Origin: Phymatolithon calcareum | Taxonomy: Eukaryota; Rhodophyta; Florideophyceae; Hapalidiales | DNA: 64,000 nucleotides | Direction: 5' to 3' | Assembly: GCA_977006965.1 (NCBI GenBank) | Contig: OZ345384.1 | Span: 1,426,001 to 1,490,000, forward strand | In this document: in pieces, positions 9,474 to 22,412 of the stretch | Position numbering within the stretch: position 1 is the stretch's first letter | How the letters are laid out: every line of letters begins with the position of its first letter | Program-made: the position numbers and the translations under genes | The notes under the pieces: model-generated | What the model was told of the DNA's origin: nothing | What the model saw: only the letters and a program-made list of their open reading frames with translations | The model's database searches: none

Positions 9474-12400
9474 GATTGGCACCATGCCCCCACTTGCACC
9501 AAGCAGAATCCCATAGTCTCGAGTACCTGCAATGTACCGAAGAACGCGCTTAACACCCATCCAGTGACGCTTTAAGGGTTTCTCGCAAAACGAAGAAAGC
9601 TTGCCGACCGTGTCCGAGATGTCTGGGCGAGTGCCGACCATCAAGTACATCAGGCTTCCGATAGCTGGACGATACGGAACTTTGTCTCCAAGAGACTCGG
9701 TGATATCCACTTCCTCGATTGCGGTGTTCTTGTTGCTTGACTCCATTGGGGTAGGTGTCGGTTTCGAGTTCTCCATGCCGAAGCGTTCCAACACCGACTG
9801 AGCGTAGACCGACTGCGAAAGATGAAGGGTCCGAAGAGTACGGTCCCGACGAATCTCAAGCCCAAGGCATACACTTGCTTCATCAAGGTCCTTCATCTCG
9901 AACCGCTTGTTCAGCTCCCCCTTGGTCCACGAAATGGCAGAGGTGTCGTTTCCATCAATCAGTAAGTCATCCACATACAGGGCGATGATCATGATTCTGT
10001 TTGACTTGTGCTGTACGTACAGACAAGGATCGTTGGGACTGCTTGAGAAGCCGAGCTCGTCGATGAGGAACTTGTCGATCTTGGCATGCCACTGTCGCGG
10101 TGCTTGCTTCAGGCCGTATAGTGCCTTCAAGAGCATGCAAACGAGGTTGGGACGCTTGGGATCTCGATATCCGGCCGGAACTTCCATGTAGATGTCTTCG
10201 TCAAGGTCACCATGCAGAAACGCTGTCACAACATCCATTTGGTGGAGTTCCAGATCATGGACAGCAACGGTTGCAAGTAGGATACGAATCGAGGTGAATT
10301 TCACGACTGGGGCATACGTCTCACCATAGTCCACCCCATGCACCTGTCGAAACCCTTTTGCCACAATTCGAACTTTTGGGCCTGTATCCTTGACCTTGAA
10401 GACATACTTGCACGGTAGCACGTTCATGTCGGAGTTGCGCGGAACCAGTTTCCAGGTATTGTTATGGACGAGTGAAGAATGTTCACTCTCTATGGCCTTT
10501 GACAAGAAGTCGGCATTCTCATTTGAAGTCGCTTCCTTAAAGGTCTGAGGTATTTGATGAGAAGACAAAGCGGATTCCGATGCGAGATTGACAGATTCGA
10601 AGGCAAGCATTGCAGTGTGCGGGGGAGCTTTCCAGAAGTCAGTGGGTAGTTTTGAGACCCGAGCTGACCTGCGCAGAATGGGTTTGGCGATCATCGGTGT
10701 TGTTACTTCAGATGCCGCTAGTCTTGTTGGCTGTTCTGCATCCTCCGCCTGCTGCCTTTCTTCGTTAGTCACATCGAGGTTCTTGTTGTTTTCCTCCGAA
10801 GTGTCCTTAGCTTGAACCGTATGCTCGCACGCATGGACGACTCCCTCGTCTGGAATGTTAGTGGATACATCCGTTTCAGCCTCACCTAATCCGCAATCCG
10901 ATTCGTCGAACGTCATATCCCTTGACACAATCACCTTCTTGGAGCTTAGATCCCACAGCTTATATCCTTTGGACGAAGTCGCATATCCCAGCATAATGGC
11001 TTCACGAGTTCGAGAGTCTAGTTTCTTAACCTTCTTTTTCGGAATCACGTACCAACATTTTATGCCGAATACACGTAAGTGTCCCAAGTCTGGAGCGGCA
11101 CCCATCCATATGTGATGGGGGGTCGTGTTCGAAGGAAGTCCTCGTGACGTAACTCGATTGCGAACATACACAGCAGTAGCAAGTGCTTCAGCCCAGAACT
11201 TCTTCTCGATGCCTCTGTGATGAAGCATCGAGCGCATCAAGTTGAGAAGGGTGCGGTTCATGCGCTCAGCCACCCCATTCTGTTGTGGAGTATATGCTTC
11301 TGTGAGTTGCTGATGTATACCCTGTTGTGCCAAATATGCCTTGAACTCGTTGGAAAGGTACTCGCCTCCCTTATCGGTCCTAATAGCCTTGAGCTTTGGT
11401 GCAGTCGAGAAGTCCTGAACGTTCAAATGCTTAAGCTTTCTACCAGTATGGGTTTCAGCATACTTGTAGAACTTTCGAAAACACTCAAAGCTCTCCGACT
11501 TCCGTCGCATGGTGTATACCGTGGTCCATTTGGAGTGATCATTGATGAATGCGATTAAGTATCGAGAGCCTCCAAGTGATGGAATGTCGATAGGACCTAA
11601 GACGTCGGAATGTACGAGGTTGAGGACAGCTTCAGAACGAGTAGTACTAGACTTTGGGATAGGAGCGCGATGACCTTTGCCGGCAAGACAGTCCTTGCAT
11701 GGATGTTCTGAGATTGGATTGGGAGCAAGGTTCACACCTTTGACCACCCCATGACGTACAATATCAGAGATACCAGAGGGATGGACATGAGCGAGACGTT
11801 CATGCCAAAGCTGGAGGCTAGCAAGACAGGAAACTTCGGTAACTTTATTGCCATCTGCAAGATCGAGTGAGTAGAGACTCTTGCGAAGTGTTCCTGTAGC
11901 AACCGTGTCATCATGAGCTTTAACATAGCAACGACTGTTCTTGAACGTAATCCCATATCCATACTCATCCATTTTGGATACCGATAGTAAAGAGTATCCA
12001 AAGTCCGGTATGTGCATAACATCCCTGAGTTTGCATTTCGACGGCTTCCCATTCACATTGATCGTAATAATGGCATCACCCTTTCCAGCGATTGTGGCCT
12101 TAGCTTTCGTTCCCATTTCAACAGTAGACGACAGTTCGGTGTACTTGCAGAAGAGTGAGCGGTCAAACGTCATGTGGGATGTGCTTCCAGAGTCACTGAT
12201 CCAGGACTTGGACTTCTCGGAAATGTCGGAATTGCGCACCTTGGCCATCAAGCATACAAAGTCGGAATCAGACATGACACGAACAAGTTCCGAATCATCA
12301 GTCAGAAATGCAGATGGTTTTGTTTGCTTTTCATTCCGACGTCTGTATCCTTCCGGAGCAAGGTGAGGGAATTTGGTCCAACACTTCACGCTCTTATGAC

Positions 12401-13079
12401 CGGATCGATGACAATGGTCGCAGTGATCACGAATGCGTTCTCCATCGCGTCTGGCTGTTAACAGTGCCGCAGTCTCAGCTTTCTTGGTTGATGCTTCGAC
12501 TCTCATAGACATACGCTGCTCTTCTTGCAAAAGTCTGCTCTTCACAAACTCGAGCGAGAATGACTCATCCTCGTTGCCAAGAGCATCGAGTGCACTGATT
12601 AAGCTATCGTACCGTTCCGGAAGTCCGTTAAGCACAGCCATCGCCATTTCTTTGTCGTCGATATCGACACCCATTGACTTCAGAGTGGATGCGAGCTGGC
12701 GAATACGGTTCGTATAAGAAAGTATTTTCTCGTCCTCGAGCATTGTGGCGGTATAGAACTTGCGACGAGCGGCCAGTTTGTTCAGTAGTGTATGTCGTTC
12801 AAAGATATTGAGAATCGACTGCCACATTTCCTTGGCCGTATTCACATCTTGCACATGCTCGAGATGTTCATCCGAGAGAGAAAGTCCGATAATAGCCTTT
12901 GCCTTGTTGTCACTTCGACGCCAGAGAGTGAAATCGTCCGAGTCCCGTGCTGGTCGGTCGTCCTCAATGTGTTCATCAAGTTCGCGGAATGAAAGTACTA
13001 GCTGAATTTTATCTTTCCAAGCATGGAAATTGGTCTCATTGAGTTTCTCGACCTTCAGTGTTCCTTGTGAGTTGTCCAT
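9459..13079 (-). pseudogene. E3 gag-pol, open but lacking the C-terminus
   Basis: The open frame runs about 1206 codons from the MDNSQ ATG (13077-13079). It has a zinc knuckle at about residues 220-233, protease DSG, integrase HHCC and DDE residues, the RT core with YVDD, and the connection into RNase H. It then runs over the junction at 9473/9474 and ends on junk residues ISDHR. There is no internal stop or frameshift, so Gag, protease, integrase and the RT fingers-palm could be made, but RNase H is absent. Second-subfamily hallmarks (VNTAKEMWQSIL, HPSGISDIVRHG, IPDEGVVHA) separate it from E2, E4 and E8. Confidence 0.92.
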
Positions 13080-14025
13080 TTTAGGGAGTGCGGGTCTTAT
13101 ATTCTTGTCGAAAATCCGTTCGGGGAGTCCACTGCGAGTCAACCGAAGTTAACTATCAAGGCAATCTGTCCCGTATAAGAAATTCCTTCGAGTCAATGTG
13201 ACCCGGACCTTGATCGAGGGATGGCTCAATGGCCGTATACCTCTTGTGGCGTTTTGGTACACCTGAACCTGCAGCCGGCAACACGCACTGCAAGACGTTT
13301 TGTGGTATCCTGAAACGGGCCTAGTAAGAATCAAAGATTTTTAACAAGGATACGCAACAGGAAAACCCTTGTGGTGTTTTGGTACACCTGAACCTGCAGC
13401 CGGCAACGCGCACTGCAAGACGCGTAATGAACCCCTGAAGCGGGCCGAGCAAGAATCAACGATTCTTGACAAGGATGCGCAAGAAGGAAGATCAGACAGA
13501 GACAGATCGGGGGCGAAGGAGAACCCCGGAGATGATGACGATGATGATGGAACGCGGTGGTTGAGGTGCGTTGACTGGGCCCATAACCTGTTGGAGAAGG
13601 TTCGGCAATTGATGAGGAGAAAGAAAAAGTTTGGTTGATGGAAAATGGTTGAGTAGAAGCTGAGATAGGTGAGAATGAGTTCCTTGGTTTATTGACTTGG
13701 CGGACCTCAGGTCAAGACTATATAGACCTGAGAACTCAATCAACTTGATCAAAAAAACCTAATTGACGACGGAGACACTCTAACCCAAAACAAATTTGTC
13801 ATAATATCATATGACACGTGAAACATGAAAAAAATCAAGAATCATCTACTGAGTGAGGGTAGTATGATTATCATACTCGTATCATACTCTGACTGCCAAT
13901 CTTCTTGATTCAAAGTTCTGAGACACTTTGACTTTCGACTTGACACGTGTACACGTGTACCGAGATCATTCCTTGATATTGAAGTGTGTTTGCGACTAGA
14001 GCTCCAAGCAATCACACTTCCAACA
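9474..14025 (-). mobile_element. E3: 3'-truncated copia element
   Basis: Reading on the minus strand, E3 has LTR 13589-14025 as its 5' LTR, PBS 13575-13588, leader, and a polyprotein open from 13079 to the break at 9474. It loses most of RNase H, the polypurine tract and the 3' LTR at the head-to-head junction with E1. Its first ~2.5 kb is an inverted copy of E1. Confidence 0.9.
13589..14025 (-). repeat. LTR-A shared by E3 (5' LTR) and E4 (3' LTR)
   Basis: This 437-bp LTR has a PBS on its left side (13575-13588) and a polypurine tract on its right side (14026-14034), so it serves two elements at once. It is nearly identical to the E1 5' LTR along its full length, whereas E4's own 5' LTR (18695-19137) is of another type. 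One LTR between two internal regions is the usual product of LTR-LTR recombination between elements. Confidence 0.92.
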
Positions 14026-14046
14026 CTCCCCCTTGATCGAGGCACA

Positions 14047-17000
14047 CTACGACTTCCTCGCGCATATTCCCATGTCTTGTGCGAACTTGGCCGTCTTGAC
14101 ACGATCGAGTGGCTTAGTGAGTGCATCCGCAATCATCAACTCAGTACTAAAATACTGTATTGATATCTTGCCCGTGGCAACCACATCACGAACATAGTGA
14201 TATTGGATGTCTATGTGCTTGTTCCTCTGAGTGATGGCCGCGTTTCGCCCGGTCACGATCGCACTTTGACTGTCAGTGTACAGAGTCATGGCGGATGGCT
14301 TCTCCAGACCTTGAACATCGGCAATGAGTCTTGACAACCAGACAGATTCCTTGGCGGCGGCACACGAAGCGATGTATTCCGCTTCGCATGTTGAAGTGGC
14401 GACGATGGTTTGCTTCCTTGAGCGCCAGCTTATGGCTCCCCCTGCAAGAAGGAACACATAGCCACTCGTGGACCGTCTTGTCTCAACACATCCCGCCCAA
14501 TCCGCATCCGTGTAACCGATTGGAACCAAACTCCCACTTTCACCGAACAAAATTCCGTGATCTCGAGTACCCGCAATATATCGCACAACACGCTTCACGC
14601 CCATCCAGTGACGTTTCAGAGGCTTTTCGCAGAACGAAGACAGCTTTCCGACCGAGTCCGAGATGTCTGGGCGTGTACTAACCATCAAGTACATGAGACT
14701 TCCGATGGCTGGACGGTATGGAACTTGTTCATCGACGAGCTGGGTGATGTCGACTTCTTCGGTTCCGGTGTTCTTGTTGCTTGACTCCATAGGGGTTGGT
14801 GCTGGTTTCGAGTTCTCCATCCCGAAACGTTCCAAGACTGACTGAGCGAAGACCGACTGCGAGAGGTGAAGAGTTCGAAGAGTACGGTCCCGGCGAATCT
14901 CAAGTCCAAGACAAACACTAGCTTCTCCAAGGTCCTTCATCTCGAATCGCTTGTTCAGCTCCCCCTTGATCCACGAAATAGCAGAAGTATCGTTTCCGGC
15001 AATCAGCAAGTCATCCACATATAGCGCAATGATCATGATGCTGCTTGACTTATGCCGGACATAGAGACAAGGATCATTGGGACTACTTGAGAAGCCGAGC
15101 TCGTCGATGAGGAACTTGTCGATTTTGGCATGCCACTGTCGCGGTGCTTGCTTCAGGCCGTATAGTGCCTTCAAGAGCTTGCAAACGAGGTTGGGACGCT
15201 TGGGATCACGAAATCCAGACGGAACCTCCATGTAGATGTCTTCGTGAAGGTCACCATGCAAGAAAGCCGTAACAACATCCATTTGGTAGAGTTCCAAATC
15301 ATGGACAGCAACTGTTGCAAGTAGGATACGAATCGAGGTGAACTTTACGACTGGGGCATACGTTTCACCGTAGTCCACCCCATGCACCTGTCGGAACCCT
15401 TTCGCAACAATGCGGACTTTAGGGCCTGTATCCTTGACCTTGAAGACATACTTGCACGGTAGAACGTTCATGCCAGGCTTGCGAGTGACCAACTTCCAAG
15501 TGTTGTTGCGGGTTAGTGACGAGTGTTCATTCTCAATGCCCGGAGACCAGAAGTCGACATTTTTAATTGAAGTCGCTTCCTTGAAGGTCTGAGGCACTTG
15601 ATGAGAAGACAAACCGGTTTCAGATGCAAGGTTGACGGACTCGAAGGCCAGCATAGCAGTATGCGACGGAGCGTTCCAGAAGTCAGTGGGTGGTTTTGAG
15701 ACACGAGCTGACCTACGCAGAATGGGTTTGGTGATCATCGGAGATGTTTCGTCAGAACCAGATGGAGATATATGTTGTTCTCCACCATCTGCTTGCTCAC
15801 CTTCGTCAATGTCCTTCTCGATGCTCTTATCATCTACATCCGAAATGACCTTACCTTCAACCGTATCATCACTCAGTTTGATTTGAGGAGTTTCAGGTGA
15901 TACATTGGTTTCGGTCTCATCGAATCCGAATTCCGATTCATTGAACGTCAAGTCCCTTGACACAATCACTTTCCGCAAGTCCGCATCCCACAGCTTATAC
16001 CCTTTTGATGCCAACGAGTATCCCAGCATAACCGCCTCACGAGTACGACTGTCGAGTTTCTTCACTTTCTTCGTCGGAATCACGTACCAACACTTGGCAG
16101 CAAATACGCGCAAGTGTCCCAAATCTGGACGGGCACCCATCCATATGTGATGGGGGGTCGTGTTCGAAGGAAGTCCTCGTGACATTACTCGGTTGCGCAC
16201 ATACACAGCAGTTGCCAACGCTTCAGCCCAGAACTTCTTCTCGATGCCTCTGTGATGAAGCATCGAGCGCACTAAGTTGAGAAGTGTGCGGTTCATGCGT
16301 TCAGCCACCCCATTTTGCTGTGGGGTGTAAGCGACTGTGAGCTGTTGATGGATACCGTGTTCCGCAAGATATGCCTTGAACTCGTTTGAAAGGTACTCGC
16401 CTCCATTGTCTGTCCTAATAGCCTTGAGCTTTGGTGCTTTCGAGAAGTCCTGTATGTTCAAGTGCTTAAGCTTTCTACCTGTATGGGTTTCAGCGTACTT
16501 GTGAAACTTCCGAAAACACTCAAAGCTCTCCGATTTCTTTCGCATGGTGAATACCGTGGTTCACTTGGAGTGATCATCGATGAATGTGATGAAGTACTGT
16601 GATCCTCCAAGGGACGGAATGTCGATAGGTCCAAGAACGTCTGAATGTACGAGATCGAGAACAGCGGTGGAGTGAGAACTACTGGACTTTGGAATCGGAG
16701 CACGATGACCTTTGCCGGCAAGACAACCATTACATGGATGTGTGGACTGTGAGTTGGGAGCAATCTTTACACCTTTCACCACCCCATGGTTTACCATTCC
16801 GGTAAGTCCAGTGTGGTCAACATGCGCAAGTCGTTCATGCCAGAGCTGTAGGCTCGCGAAACAGGAAACTTCGTTAAGTTTATTTCCATCTGCAAGGTCC
16901 AGAGAGTAGAGACTTTTGCGTAGAGTACCTGTTGCGATAGTGTCATGATGAGCTTTAACATAGCAACGGCTGTTCTTGAACGTTATACCATATCCGTACT

Positions 17001-18114
17001 CATCCATTTTTGAGAAAGACAATAGAGACTATCTAAAGTCGGGTATGTGCATAACGTCCTTGAGCTTTCGTTTTAACGATTTGCTGTTCACGTTAAGCGT
17101 AATGATGACATCACCTTTTCCAGCGATTGTGGCCTGTGCTTTGGTTCCCATTTCGACGGTTGAAGACGTTTTGGTGTATGAGTAGAAGATTGAACGATCG
17201 AACGTCATATGCGATGTACTACCAGAGTCAATGATCCATGACTTTGAGTTCTCGGAAATATCAGAATCGCGCACCTTGACCATCAGGCATACAAAGTCGG
17301 AATCGGACATAACTCGAACATGTTCCGATTTATCGGTAAAGAATGCAGCTGGTTTCCTTTGCTTTCCATTCCGATTTTTGTATCCTTCAGGAGCAAGGTG
17401 TGGAAACTTGGTCCAACATTTCACACTTCTATGTCCAGATCGATGACAATGTTCACAGTAGTCACGAATTCGTTCTCCATCGCGTCTGGCAGTGAAAAGT
17501 GCAGCAGTCTCTGCTTTTACGGTTGATGCTTCGACACGCATTGACATGCGTTGTTCTTCCTGGAGTAGTCGACTCTTCACAAATTCAAGTGAGAATGATT
17601 CGTCTTCATTGCCGAGAGCATCGAGTGCACTTATCAAGCTGTCGTAGCGTTCGGGAAGTCCGTTCAATACAGCCATGGCCATTTCTTTATCGTCAATATC
17701 GACACCCATTGACTTGAGGGTGGATGCGAGTTGACGAATGCGGTTCGTATAGGGCAGTATTTTCTCGTCCTCGAGCAGAGTGGCGGTATAGAACTTGCGG
17801 CGAGCAGCCAGTTTGTTCAAAAGAGTGTGTCGTTCAAAGATATTGAGAATCGACGTCCACATTTCTTTGGCCGTTTCGACATCCTGCACATGCTCGAGAT
17901 GTTCGTCTGAAAGCGAGAGACCGATGATAGCCTTTGCTTTATTGTCATTACGACGCCAGAGCTTGAAATCGTCGGAATCTCGTGCCGGTGGATCGTCCTC
18001 TACGAACTCGTCGAGTTCGCGGAATGATAGTACTAGCTGAATTTTCTGTTTCCAAGCGCGGAAATTGGTCTCATTGAACTTTTCGACCTTTAGCGTTCCT
18101 TGGGAGTTGTCCAT
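14047..18114 (-). pseudogene. E4 gag-pol polyprotein, two nonsense codons
   Basis: The region is exactly 4068 nt in one frame, the same length as E8, from the MDNSQ ATG at 18112-18114. Two in-frame stops break it. One is TAG at 17029-17031, replacing the Tyr of the conserved GYSLLSVSKM segment after the protease. The other is TGA at 16561-16563, replacing the Trp of HSKWTTVFTM in the integrase core. The RT (YVDD) and RNase H parts are otherwise intact and open down to 14047. The first stop is shared with E5 at the homologous codon, so it predates the separation of the two copies. Confidence 0.93.
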
Positions 18115-18694
18115 TTTGCGGAGTGGGGGTCTTCTATTCTTGTCGAAAATCCGTTCGGGGAGTCCACTGCGAGTCAACCGAAGTTAACAATCGAGGCAAT
18201 CTATCCCGTATAAGAAATTCCTTCAAGTCAATGTGACCTGGACCTTGATCGGGGGATAGCTCAATGGCCGTATACCTCTTGTGGCGTTTTGGTACACCTG
18301 AACCTGCAGTCGGCAACACGCACTGCAAGACGCTTTGTGGTATCCTGAGGTGGGCCCGACAAGAAAACCGAAGGTAATCAAGCAAAGAGACAGAACAGAA
18401 ACCGTTGTGGCGTTTTGTTACACCTGAACCTGCAGCCGGCAACGCGCACTGCAAGACGCTATAACACTTTCTGAACGGGCCTCACTCAAAGACCAGAGGT
18501 AATCGAGCAAGGAACCGAACAGGAAGCTTGTGAACAATGACAGACAAGTCCCTTGGAGCGGGCCTTGCGAGAAAACCAGAGGTAATCAAGCAAGGATGCG
18601 CAACCAGGAGAAGATCGGGGGCGAAGGATGAGCCCCGGAGACGACGATGATGATGAAGCGCGGTGGTGATCAAGCGCTGACTGGGCCCATAACC

Positions 18695-19137
18695 TGTTGT
18701 TGGAGGTTTTGGAGCAGATGAGGTGAAGGAAAAAGTTTGGTTGGAGTGAATTGGTTGAGTTGAAGATGAGTTGTGAGTGAATGAGTTCCTTGGTTTATTC
18801 ACTTGGCGGACCTCAGGTCAAGACTATATAGACCTGAGAACACAACCAGACTTGATCAAAACCCTAATTGACGACGGAGACACACTAACCCGAAACAAAT
18901 TTGTCATACTATCATATGACACGTGTAACATGAAAAATCAAGAATCATCTACTGAGTGAGGGGAGTATGATTATCATACTCTTATCATACTTTGACACGT
19001 GTCACAGCCAATCTTCTTGATTCAAGGTTCTGAGACACTTTGACATTCGACTGGACACGTGTACACTTGTACCGAGATCATACCTTGATATTGAAGTGTG
19101 TTTGCGACTAGAGCTCCAAGCAATCACACTTCCAACA
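18695..19137 (-). repeat. LTR-A, 5' LTR of E4
   Basis: The LTR is 443 bp and matches the E2 5' LTR type, with a PBS (18681-18694) on its left. Its U3 differs from the shared 3' LTR by an additional CACGTG block and several substitutions. Confidence 0.9.
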
Positions 19138-21823
19138 TGGTTTCGGTCTCATCGAATCCGAATTCCGATTCATTGAACGTCAAGTCCCTTGACACAATCA
19201 CTTTCCGCAAGTCCGCATCCCACAGCTTATACCCTTTTGATGCCAACGAGTATCCCAGCATAACCGCCTCACGAGTACGACTGTCGAGTTTCTTCACTTT
19301 CTTCGTCGGAATCACGTACCAACACTTGGCGGCAAATACGCGCAAGTGTCCCAAATCTGGACGGGCACCCATCCATATGTGATGGGGGGTCGTGTTCGAA
19401 GGAAGTCCTCGTGACGTAACTCGGTTGCGCACATACACAGCAGTTGCCAACGCTTCAGCCCAGAACTTCTTCTCGATGCCTCCGTGATGGAGCATCGAGC
19501 GCACTAAGTTGAGAAGTGTGCGGTTCATGCGTTCAGCCACCCCATTTTGCTGTGGGGTGTAAGCGACTGTGAGCTGTTGATGGATGCCGTGTTCCGCAAG
19601 ATATGCCTTGAACTCGTTTGAAAGGTACTCGTCTCCATTGTCTGTCCTAATTGCTTTGAGCTTAGGTGCTTTCGAGAAGACCTGTATGTTCAAGTGCTTA
19701 AGCTTTCTACCTGTATGGGTTTCAGCGTACTTGTGAAACTTCCGAAAACACTCAAAGCTCTCCGATTTCTTTCGCATGGTGAATACCGTGGTCCACTTGG
19801 AGTGATCATCGATGAATGTGATGAAGTACTGTGATCCTCCAAGGGACGGAATGTCGATAGGTCCAAGAACGTCTGAATGTACGAGATCGAGAACAGCGGT
19901 GGAGTGAGAACTACTGGACTTTGGAATCGGAGCACGATGACCTTTGCCGGCAAGACAACCATTACATGGATGTGTGGACTGTGAGTTGGGAGCAATCTTT
20001 ACACCTTTCACCACCCCTTGGTTTACCATTCCGGTAATTCCAGTGTGGTCAATATGCGCAAGTCGTTCATGCCAGAGCTGTAGGCTCGCGAAACAGGAAA
20101 CTTCGTTAAGTTTATTTCCATCTGCAAGGTCCAGAGAGTAGAGACTTTTGCGTAGAGTACCTGTTGCGATAGTGTCATGATGAGCTTTAACATAGCAACG
20201 GCTGTTCTTGAACGTTATACCATATCCGTACTCATCCATTTTTGAGAAAGACAATAGAGACTATCCAAAGTCGGGTATGTGCATAACGTCCTTGAGCTTT
20301 CGTTTTAACGATTTGCGTTCACGTTAAGCGTAATGATGATATCACCTTTTCCAGCGATTATGGCCTGTGCTTTGGTTCTCATTTCGACGGTTGAAGACGT
20401 TTTGGTGTATGAGCAGAAGATTGAACGATCGAACGTCATATGCGATGTACTACTAGAGTCAATGATCCATGATTTGACTTGTCGGAAATATCAGAATCGC
20501 GCACCTTGACCATCAGGCATACAAAGTCGGAATCGGACATAACTCGAACATGTTGTTCTTGGAGGTTAGGGATGCGATAAGGATGATGGAATGGTTTGGT
20601 TGAGATGAATTGGTTGAGCTGTTGCTGAGTTGTTAGTGAATGAGTTCCTTGGTTTATTGCCTTGCTCAACCTCAGAACCTGGCTATATAGTCCTGAATAT
20701 CAGATCTAGACTAGCTCTATATGCTAGATCAAATTATGGGCCATTGCTAGACGACGGAGACAAAGTAACCCTAAACGAATCTATCATAATATTATCATAT
20801 TGTCATACACGTGTAATATATCAAAACTCATCGTTCTCGATGCTGAGTCCGATCGTATGATTCGTATCGGCCAATCACATCTGTACACGTGTCCAGAGCA
20901 AAATTCTTCTCTGAACGTCTCCAAACACAGCTGTGAGACTTATTCACACGTGTACACGTGTTACGAGATCAAACATCCACAAATGAAGTCTGATGCGACT
21001 AATGCTCCAAGCAGTCACACTTCCAACACATGTTCCGATTCATCGGTCAGGAAGGCAGCTGGTTTCGTTCGCTTTCCATTCCGATTTTTGTATCCTTCAA
21101 GAGCAAGGTGTGGAAACTTGGTCCAACATTTCACACTTCTATGTCCAGATCGATGACAATGTTCACAGTAGTCACGAATTCGTTCTCCATCGCGTCTGGC
21201 AGTGAAAAGCGCAGCAGTCTCAGGTTTGACGGTTGATGCTTCGACACGCATTGACATGCGTTGCTCTTCCTGGAGTAGTCGACTCTTCACAAATTCAAGT
21301 GAGAATGATTCGTCTTCATTGCCGAGAGCATCAAGTGCACTTATCAAGCTGTCGTAGCGTTCGGGAAGTCCGTTCAATACAGCCATGGCCATTTCTTTAT
21401 CGTCAATATCGACACCCATTGACTTGAGGGTGGATGCGAGCTGGCGAATGCGGTTCGTATAGGGCAGTATTTTCTCGTCCTCGAGCATTGTGGCGGTATA
21501 GAACTTGCGGCGAGCGGCCAGTTTGTTCAGTAGTGTATGTCGTTCAAAGATATTGAGAATCGACTGCCACATTTCCTTGGCCGTATTCACATCTTGCACA
21601 TGCTCGAGATGTTCATCCGAGAGAGAAAGTCCGATAATAGCCTTTGCCTTCTTGTCACTTCGACGCCAGAGAGTGAAATCGTCCTAGTCCCGTGCTGGTG
21701 GATCGTCCTCAATGTGTTCATCAGTTCGCGGAATGATAGTACTAGCTGAATTTTCTGTTTCCAAGCGTGGAAATTGGTCTCATTTAACTTTTCGACTTCC
21801 AGCGTTCCTTGCGAGTTGTCCAT
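19138..21823 (-). pseudogene. E5 gag-PR-IN, multiply broken
   Basis: From the MDNSQ ATG (21821-21823) the frame is hit by a 1-bp deletion near 21724, a TAG near 21684 (Ser codon of ARDSDDF), the solo LTR insertion at 20553/21029, and a 1-bp deletion near 20315. It is also hit by TAG at 20261-20263, the same Tyr-to-stop change as E4. The integrase DDE core is open from 20254 to 19138. About 250 bp (roughly 21484-21735) carry subfamily-2 sequence (VNTAKEMWQ type), whereas both sides are subfamily 1. Confidence 0.88.
20554..21028 (-). mobile_element. Solo LTR (LTR-B2) inside E5
   Basis: This 475-bp LTR runs TGTTCTT to TTCCAACA on the plus strand, with 5-bp target duplication CATGT at 20549-20553 and 21029-21033. 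Removing it with one TSD restores E5's gag-protease sequence. It contains CACGTG palindromes, a TATATAG box and AATAAA. A solo LTR implies insertion of a whole element followed by LTR-LTR deletion. Closest relative here is the LTR at 56670-57092. Confidence 0.9.
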
Positions 21824-22412
21824 TTTGCGGAGTGGGGGTCTTCTATTCTTGTCGAAAATCCGTTAGGGGAGTCCACTGCGAGTCAACCGAAGTTAACTAT
21901 CAAGGCAATCTATCCCTTATAAGAAATTCCCTCGAGTCGGAATGACCCGGTCCTTGATCGGGGGAAGGCTCGATGGCCGTATACCTCTTGTGTCGTTTTG
22001 GTACACCTGAACCTACAGCCGGCAACACGTACTGCATGACGTTATGCAGTCTTCTGAAGCGGGCCCCACTCGAAAACCGAAGGTAATCAAGCAAGGAGAC
22101 ACAACAGAAAGACCGTTGTGGTGTTTTGGTACACCTGAACCTGCAGCCGGCAACGCGTACTGCAAGACGCTTTGTGATCCCCGACCGGCCCTGCCAAAGA
22201 CCAGGGGTAGATCAGCAAGGAGACGGACTGGATGATCGGAGACGATGACTCAGACGGATCACTGAAGGGGGCCCTGCAAGAAAACCAAAGGTAGTCAAGC
22301 AAGGATGCGCGAACAGGATTAATTGGTGAAGACGATGAAGATCGGGGAGGAAGGATGACTCCCGGAGATGATGATGCGCGGTGGTGTTGAAGCGCTGACT
22401 GGGCCCATAACC

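Larger units (their letters stand above)
14026..19137 (-). mobile_element. E4: near-complete copia element, tandem with E3
   Basis: E4 has a polypurine tract (14026-14034), a full-length coding region (14047-18114), leader, PBS (18681-18694) and 5' LTR (18695-19137); its 3' LTR is the shared 13589-14025. Its right end abuts internal sequence of E5 at 19138, so E4 probably inserted into E5 or the two were joined by rearrangement. A matching TSD cannot be tested because the left end is fused to E3. Confidence 0.9.

Noticed and set aside
9755-9988. 77-codon frame in E3 on the plus strand
   Set aside because: Antisense shadow of the RT region with no features of its own.
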